Assembly (NCBI GenBank): GCA_020428585.1 | Contig: JAGQMP010000036.1 | Span: 1 to 16,981 of the forward strand | DNA length: 16,981 nucleotides | Source: Patescibacteria group bacterium | GTDB taxonomy: Bacteria > Patescibacteriota > Minisyncoccia > Phycocordibacterales > UBA1006 | Direction of reading: 5' to 3' | Part shown: piece after piece, positions 13,930 through 16,981 of the stretch | How positions within the stretch are numbered: the stretch's first letter is position 1 | How the letters are laid out: every line of letters begins with the position of its first letter | Made by a program: the position numbers and the translations under genes | Notes under the pieces: model-generated | The model's database searches: none | Told to the model about the DNA's origin: nothing | What the model saw: the letters and a program-made list of their open reading frames with translations, nothing else

Positions 13930-14415
13930 ATGACCAACAAGAAATCTTTTTTTGAAAAACTAACTGGCAGCATTAAATTCAACAACGAGGAAGAAGTTTA
14001 CGATCCAACCGATGGCGAGTACCTCGAGGACGAACGTGACGAGGATGAGGATGAATCATATGAAGACACTGACGCCTACGAGGAGGAAGAGGTCGGCGAA
14101 CTCTCGGTTGATATGTACCGTGTGAACAACGCCATCATTATCAAAACCATGGTCGCCGGCATCCAAAAGTCAGAGATCGATATTACCCTCACCCGTGATC
14201 ACGTCACCATTGAAGGGTCGCGTAAAAACGATCCCGAGGGTCGCATTGACACGGTATACTTCGAGGAACTGTACTGGGGCGCCTTTGAACGCAGCATCAA
14301 ACTGCCCGAGGAAATCGATATTGAACTCGCCGAGGCGCACGAGGCGCATGGCCTCCTGACCTTGGTATTGCCACTCGTTGACAAAGAACGTAAGGCGCAG
14401 TTGAAGATTAAGTAA
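13930..14415 (+). CDS. hsp20: Small heat shock protein, Hsp20/alpha-crystallin family
   Basis: An ATP-independent holdase that binds unfolding proteins in the cytoplasm. The ATG at 13930 gives 161 residues; a longer frame running back into the protease gene has no supporting signal, and a -10 box sits directly before this ATG. Residues about 56-161 form the alpha-crystallin domain, with the strand pattern SVDMYRVNNAIIIKTMVAG, EIDITLTRDHVTIEG and the conserved GLLTLVLP (141-148). Residues 19-57 are extremely acidic, a run of mostly Glu and Asp with Tyr, replacing the usual hydrophobic N-terminal arm that drives oligomer assembly. Only a short C-terminal tail follows, with a K-I-K end and no clear I-x-I motif. 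A terminator follows the stop. The family is clear; the oligomeric state may be unusual. Confidence 0.9.
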   Translation: MTNKKSFFEKLTGSIKFNNEEEVYDPTDGEYLEDERDEDEDESYEDTDAYEEEEVGELSVDMYRVNNAIIIKTMVAGIQKSEIDITLTRDHVTIEGSRKNDPEGRIDTVYFEELYWGAFERSIKLPEEIDIELAEAHEAHGLLTLVLPLVDKERKAQLKIK

Positions 14416-14416
14416 C

Positions 14417-14440
14417 AATCCCCGAAAGGGATTTTCTTTT
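14417..14440 (+). terminator. Terminator after hsp20
   Basis: A 6-bp stem AATCCC/GGGATT with loop CGAAA, followed by TTCTTTT. It starts one base after the stop codon. Confidence 0.75.
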
Positions 14441-14454
14441 CGTCTCTCTAAAAC

Positions 14455-14483
14455 TTGACGAAATGAGAATAAAGAACAATATA
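14455..14483 (+). promoter_or_regulatory. Putative promoter of the helical hypothetical protein gene
   Basis: TTGACG (14455-14460), 17 bases, AATATA (14478-14483). The -35 is good, the -10 weak. The ATG lies about 20 bases farther on. Confidence 0.45.
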
Positions 14484-14502
14484 AAAAGAAAAATCTAATA
14501 AC

Positions 14503-14997
14503 ATGCTGACAATTAATTTGAAAGAAAAGACGGTTGAGGAAATATTAACGAAACTCAAGGAATATCGAAATCACAAGGAAATCACCAATGTAAAAGCCGA
14601 AGTCTTATTGAGGAAACTTCACTCAATCTACCAGGAATGCAAAGAAATAGAGGAAATGCGAAATGATTACCTTGGACTACTCAATTCCGATAATCAGCTT
14701 GATGATTTCAGTTGCTTGCTTAGAGTGGACGAACAAAACGATCTCGGAAAGATTCATGGTGAATCATTTTGGCACGAAATCTTGGAAGACAAACCACTCC
14801 TTGATAAGATAAAAGATACGATTCGTTTCGTCGATTCCAGAATAAAAACCTCATTGAGTGAGTACGAGACGAGACGTGACACTATCATCAGACACATCAA
14901 GAATTATGGAGTATTGGTGATTGTTGATAGAGTCAAAATTCCGGTACCTATTGAAAACGTATTTGAGGAGAATCTTGTTCCCCTTAATAAAGCTTAA
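14503..14997 (+). CDS. Hypothetical helical protein
   Basis: A 164-residue protein that I do not recognise. Residues 8-62 and about 95-135 are strongly helical and charged, with coiled-coil character (EEILTKLKEYRNHKE; SRIKTSLSEYETRRD). The C-terminal 25 residues turn hydrophobic and strand-like (GVLVIVDRVKIPVP). No signal peptide, membrane segment or catalytic motif is seen. It has its own promoter-like sequence and terminator, and lies between hsp20 and a convergent methyltransferase-Qng1 gene. One sampled 60-base stretch is 40% G+C, lower than hsp20, so it may be acquired. No ribosome binding site is clear. The gene is likely real; function unknown. Confidence 0.75.
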   Translation: MLTINLKEKTVEEILTKLKEYRNHKEITNVKAEVLLRKLHSIYQECKEIEEMRNDYLGLLNSDNQLDDFSCLLRVDEQNDLGKIHGESFWHEILEDKPLLDKIKDTIRFVDSRIKTSLSEYETRRDTIIRHIKNYGVLVIVDRVKIPVPIENVFEENLVPLNKA

Positions 14998-15000
14998 ATA

Positions 15001-15024
15001 AAAAATCCCCTCTTGGGGATTTTT
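15001..15024. terminator. Bidirectional terminator between convergent genes
   Basis: A perfect 10-bp stem AAAAATCCCC/GGGGATTTTT with a 4-base loop TCTT. A and T runs on both sides let it serve both the rightward gene ending at 14997 and the leftward gene ending at 15026. Confidence 0.85.
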
Positions 15025-15025
15025 G

Positions 15026-16675
15026 TTAGTAAGCTGTAGTTCTAGTCTTATGGAATGGTGTCTCAAGATCACCCCCTGCAATCCATAAGGAATCATTAAT
15101 ATCAGTTATAGAAACTTCAAAACCACTCCTCAATAGTTCTCTTCTAATTTTTTCTATAGACCATACAACAGCTGCCCTAATTTCTATCTCAAAATTACTT
15201 CCCTTATCAATTTCTTCTTCGTTATCAATTTTTTCTTTTAGTTCTCCTGAATATTTAATTATTTTTAAATTCCGTAAAACATTGGGGATAATATAATCAG
15301 CCAAGGCTGTTAGATGTTCAATATTTTTAATCTTTCCATAGGTATTATTTCCGAATAATGAAACGGTAGTGTGGATAAATGCCTGAGCTCTTTTAAGAAA
15401 ATACACTTGGTGGTTTTTATATAAATATTTATCTTCAAAAGAATTAGGAAAAATATCTTCGAGGGTCTTAGCTATCTTAATTGCATCTAGGTCAGCTGAA
15501 GTCAAAAGATTTGATACTTTATCATCAAACTCATTCGATAAAACATTGCCAACTTCATTCAAAATATTAAGCCTCTCTTTCAAAAGCGGTATTTTTGTAT
15601 TGCCTCTTAAAATGTTGGATAGAGTTTTTTCATCAAGACTTCTTAAAACACTCGGATCCAACAAACTCTGACGCTCTTCAATTGATCGAAATATACAGAC
15701 AGCAAGGCTAAGAGAGCCTCGTGTATACAAATTTCCACGATATTCAACATTCCAATAAGGATCTCCCCAATAAGAGAAGCTTATGGCATTAAATACAAGA
15801 GAAAACATCAATTTTTCTTCATCCTTTAATGAACTAACATCAAAGGGTAATTCATCAAGCCAGCTAGTATGTTTAACCTCCTTAAAATGAAGGATCGATT
15901 TCTCAATTATTTCATCTTGGATAGTTACATGATCAGCATTATCAATAACAAATTTTGTAGAGTCGAGAATGAAATTAGGTTTTCTTTCTAATATTACAAG
16001 ATTATGGGAGATACTTTTACTTAGAATATTATTAGAAATATCATTACCCCATATTCCTTGAAAAATTCTTTTTGCTTCATCCAGGTCTGAAAACTCAAAA
16101 CTCGTCTGTAAATGAGATATTTCTTGAAAACCACTATCATTAAACCAAGTTAATTTACGTCTTGTCTTTTGATCACCATAGCCCATTTCAACAATGCTTT
16201 TAAAATCACCGCCGATATCATTCTCTATCAGATAAATGATACCTCCTGGTCTTAAAACTCTTTCAATTTCATCAAGAGCTCTTTTACGCTGTTGTATATC
16301 TTGAATTCCTCCAAGAACCCAACTGGAAAAAACAATATCGATTGAATCATCATCAAGCGGAATGATACCGTCATTGATCAAAGAAACTTCCACATTTTGA
16401 AGATTCGCAGCTTTATTTTTTGCAATTCGCAACTGAGCGTCAGAAGGATCGACGGCGATATATTTATTGGAATGTGGAGATAATAATTGAATATATTTAC
16501 CAGTACCGCAACCAAAATCGAGTACTATCTGGTCTTCAAATTTATCCTTAAAAAAAGACACTACCTTTTCAGGGGCATCTTCCGCTTGGCTAAATAAATC
16601 ATAGAGCTCGGAATGTTTTTTATAGATATCAGACTCGGAAGCTAATTTATCTTTTTCAAGCAAGCTTTTTCGCAT
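15026..16675 (-). CDS. Fusion of a class I SAM methyltransferase and a Qng1-like (DUF2419) queuosine-salvage glycosidase
   Basis: A 549-residue, two-domain cytoplasmic protein. Residues about 20-232 are a class I methyltransferase: motif I VLDFGCGTG (51-59), acidic VDPSD (75-79), DIVFSSWVLGGI (113-124) and RVLRPGG (139-145). From about 236 to the end lies a full-length Q-salvage domain of about 314 residues. Its family landmarks are ADHVTIQDE (247-255), NAISFSYWGDP (296-306), LSNILRGNTKIPLLKER (352-368), YFLKRAQ (425-431), TALADYIIP (456-464), IEIRAAVVWSIE (497-508) and the closing PFHKTRTTAY (540-549). Characterised Qng1 enzymes release queuine from queuosine 5'-phosphate for tRNA modification; D460 matches a conserved Asp of the family. 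The methyltransferase substrate is unknown. The gene is AT-rich (about a third G+C) beside tRNA-Phe and a tRNA-end duplication, suggesting acquisition. A TATAAT box lies nine bases before the ATG. Both domain calls rest on remembered family motifs. Confidence 0.85.
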   Translation of the reverse strand: MRKSLLEKDKLASESDIYKKHSELYDLFSQAEDAPEKVVSFFKDKFEDQIVLDFGCGTGKYIQLLSPHSNKYIAVDPSDAQLRIAKNKAANLQNVEVSLINDGIIPLDDDSIDIVFSSWVLGGIQDIQQRKRALDEIERVLRPGGIIYLIENDIGGDFKSIVEMGYGDQKTRRKLTWFNDSGFQEISHLQTSFEFSDLDEAKRIFQGIWGNDISNNILSKSISHNLVILERKPNFILDSTKFVIDNADHVTIQDEIIEKSILHFKEVKHTSWLDELPFDVSSLKDEEKLMFSLVFNAISFSYWGDPYWNVEYRGNLYTRGSLSLAVCIFRSIEERQSLLDPSVLRSLDEKTLSNILRGNTKIPLLKERLNILNEVGNVLSNEFDDKVSNLLTSADLDAIKIAKTLEDIFPNSFEDKYLYKNHQVYFLKRAQAFIHTTVSLFGNNTYGKIKNIEHLTALADYIIPNVLRNLKIIKYSGELKEKIDNEEEIDKGSNFEIEIRAAVVWSIEKIRRELLRSGFEVSITDINDSLWIAGGDLETPFHKTRTTAY

Positions 16676-16683
16676 ACAAGCTA

Positions 16684-16689
16684 ATTATA
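16684..16689 (-). promoter_or_regulatory. -10 element of the methyltransferase-Qng1 gene
   Basis: A perfect TATAAT on the minus strand, nine bases before the ATG at 16675, implying a leader of only a few bases. The -35 position falls within the hairpin at 16692-16718, and no -35 match is seen. Confidence 0.45.
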
Positions 16690-16691
16690 AC

Positions 16692-16720
16692 AAATAAACC
16701 CTTCTCCTGGGTTTATTTTT
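16692..16720. terminator. Hairpin/terminator upstream of the methyltransferase-Qng1 gene
   Basis: A perfect 10-bp stem AAATAAACCC/GGGTTTATTT (16692-16701 with 16709-16718) with a 7-base loop. It can stop leftward read-through from tRNA-Phe before the gene's own -10 box. The T run is stronger on the plus strand, but no plus-strand gene leads into it. Confidence 0.6.
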
Positions 16721-16733
16721 GTGCTCAGGGGCA
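16716..16733. repeat. Second copy of the tRNA-Phe 3' end (att-like direct repeat)
   Basis: These 18 bases are identical to 16893-16910, which covers the tRNA-Phe discriminator, the 3' acceptor strand, the adjacent T-arm bases and five flanking bases. After the identity, CTCG continues in both copies with a 2-base gap. No functional tRNA surrounds this copy. Confidence 0.8.
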
Positions 16734-16736
16734 CTC

Positions 16737-16857
16737 GGTCACAAGTAAAACGCGTACGCGTTTTCTCGCGACCCCGGCTCCTCTGTCCTGCTTCGCTTTG
16801 CTCAGATCGGACATGAGTCCGCCTTTCTCGTCTGCCGAAGTCTCCTCAGGAGACTTC
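16737..16857. other. Hairpin-rich noncoding patch, candidate structured RNA or palindromic repeat
   Basis: A GC-rich stretch without a credible ORF. It holds three inverted repeats in a row. The first is 16737-16773, about 17 bp with one bulge, built around the perfect 18-bp palindrome AAAACGCGTACGCGTTTT at 16747-16764. The second is 16808-16821, CGGAC/GTCCG with loop ATGA. The third is 16837-16857, GAAGTCTCC/GGAGACTTC with loop TCA. In the first hairpin the imperfect pairs are G-U on minus-strand RNA but A-C on plus-strand RNA, which favours a minus-strand transcript, downstream of tRNA-Phe. Confidence 0.45.
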
Positions 16858-16865
16858 TCCCTGAG

Positions 16866-16896
16866 AAAAAGAAAGACCCTTAGGGTCTTTCTTTTT
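16866..16896 (-). terminator. Terminator of tRNA-Phe
   Basis: A perfect 14-bp stem (16866-16879 with 16883-16896) and 3-base loop. On the minus strand it follows the tRNA 3' end by two bases and ends in a T-rich arm. Confidence 0.85.
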
Positions 16897-16898
16897 TG

Positions 16899-16972
16899 TG
16901 CTCAGGGGCAGACTCGAACTGCCGACATCTTGCTCTTCAGGCAAGCGCTCTAACCAACTGAGCTACCTGAGC
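16899..16972 (-). tRNA. tRNA-Phe (anticodon GAA)
   Basis: A complete 74-base cloverleaf on the minus strand. It has a 7-bp acceptor stem GCTCAGG/CCTGAGC, a D arm GCTC/GAGC, an anticodon stem CTTGC/GCAAG with loop CTGAAGA (anticodon GAA, reading UUU and UUC), a T arm GGCAG/CTGCC with loop TTCGAGT, and discriminator A. CCA is not encoded. A short direct repeat of its 3' end lies about 160 bases downstream. Confidence 0.95.
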
Positions 16973-16981
16973 ATATAACGG

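Noticed and set aside
16716..16740. A second tRNA-Phe gene or pseudogene
   Set aside because: Only the 3' end matches; no anticodon arm, D arm or 5' acceptor strand is present, so it is listed as a repeat.

Overview
The window looks like a chromosomal piece of a Candidate Phyla Radiation (Patescibacteria, probably Parcubacteria-type) bacterium. Reasons: small tightly packed genes, few Shine-Dalgarno sequences, -10 boxes set directly against start codons, TsaD with an extra internal segment and a HMEGH metal site, a soluble PAS-type histidine kinase, a Tyr-rich exported protein with an Fn3-like tail, and tRNA genes without encoded CCA. TGA is used as a stop, so the genetic code is standard. 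This assignment is inference from gene style; there is no rRNA or other marker to confirm it.

Layout. 1-586 (-): start of an ABC exporter membrane domain, cut by the window edge. 696-6074 (-): a small tail-like ORF, then an AT-rich three-gene restriction-type operon read as hsdM (nuclease-methyltransferase fusion), an OLD-like ATPase/TOPRIM nuclease, and hsdS, with no hsdR. 6237-6698 (+): an unknown exported protein, then tRNA-Val(GAC). 6886-8648 (-): a histidine kinase carrying a response-regulator stub, and a Tyr-rich exported protein. 8776-9975 (+): tsaD, meeting an AT-rich unknown gene (-). 10501-14415 (+): valS with a histidine-phosphatase domain inserted in its catalytic core, a PrsW-family membrane protease overlapping its end, and an Hsp20 chaperone. 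14503-14997 (+): an unknown helical protein. 15026-16675 (-): a methyltransferase fused to a Qng1/DUF2419 queuosine-salvage glycosidase. The right edge holds a hairpin-rich noncoding patch, a copy of a tRNA 3' end, and tRNA-Phe(GAA) (-).

Base composition is mosaic. Housekeeping genes sit near 50% G+C, while the restriction operon, the 9972-10397 gene, the domain inserted in valS and the methyltransferase-Qng1 gene are nearer 27-40%. By hand count G+C falls from 53% (701-858) to 33% (861-1020) exactly at the hsdS stop codon, and is 38% inside the valS insert against 50% in its flanks. The most unusual items are the R-less restriction operon with an embedded OLD-like nuclease, the ValRS-phosphatase fusion, and the methyltransferase-Qng1 fusion. 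No intergenic stretch exceeds 300 bases. No CRISPR array, transposase or integrase was seen.
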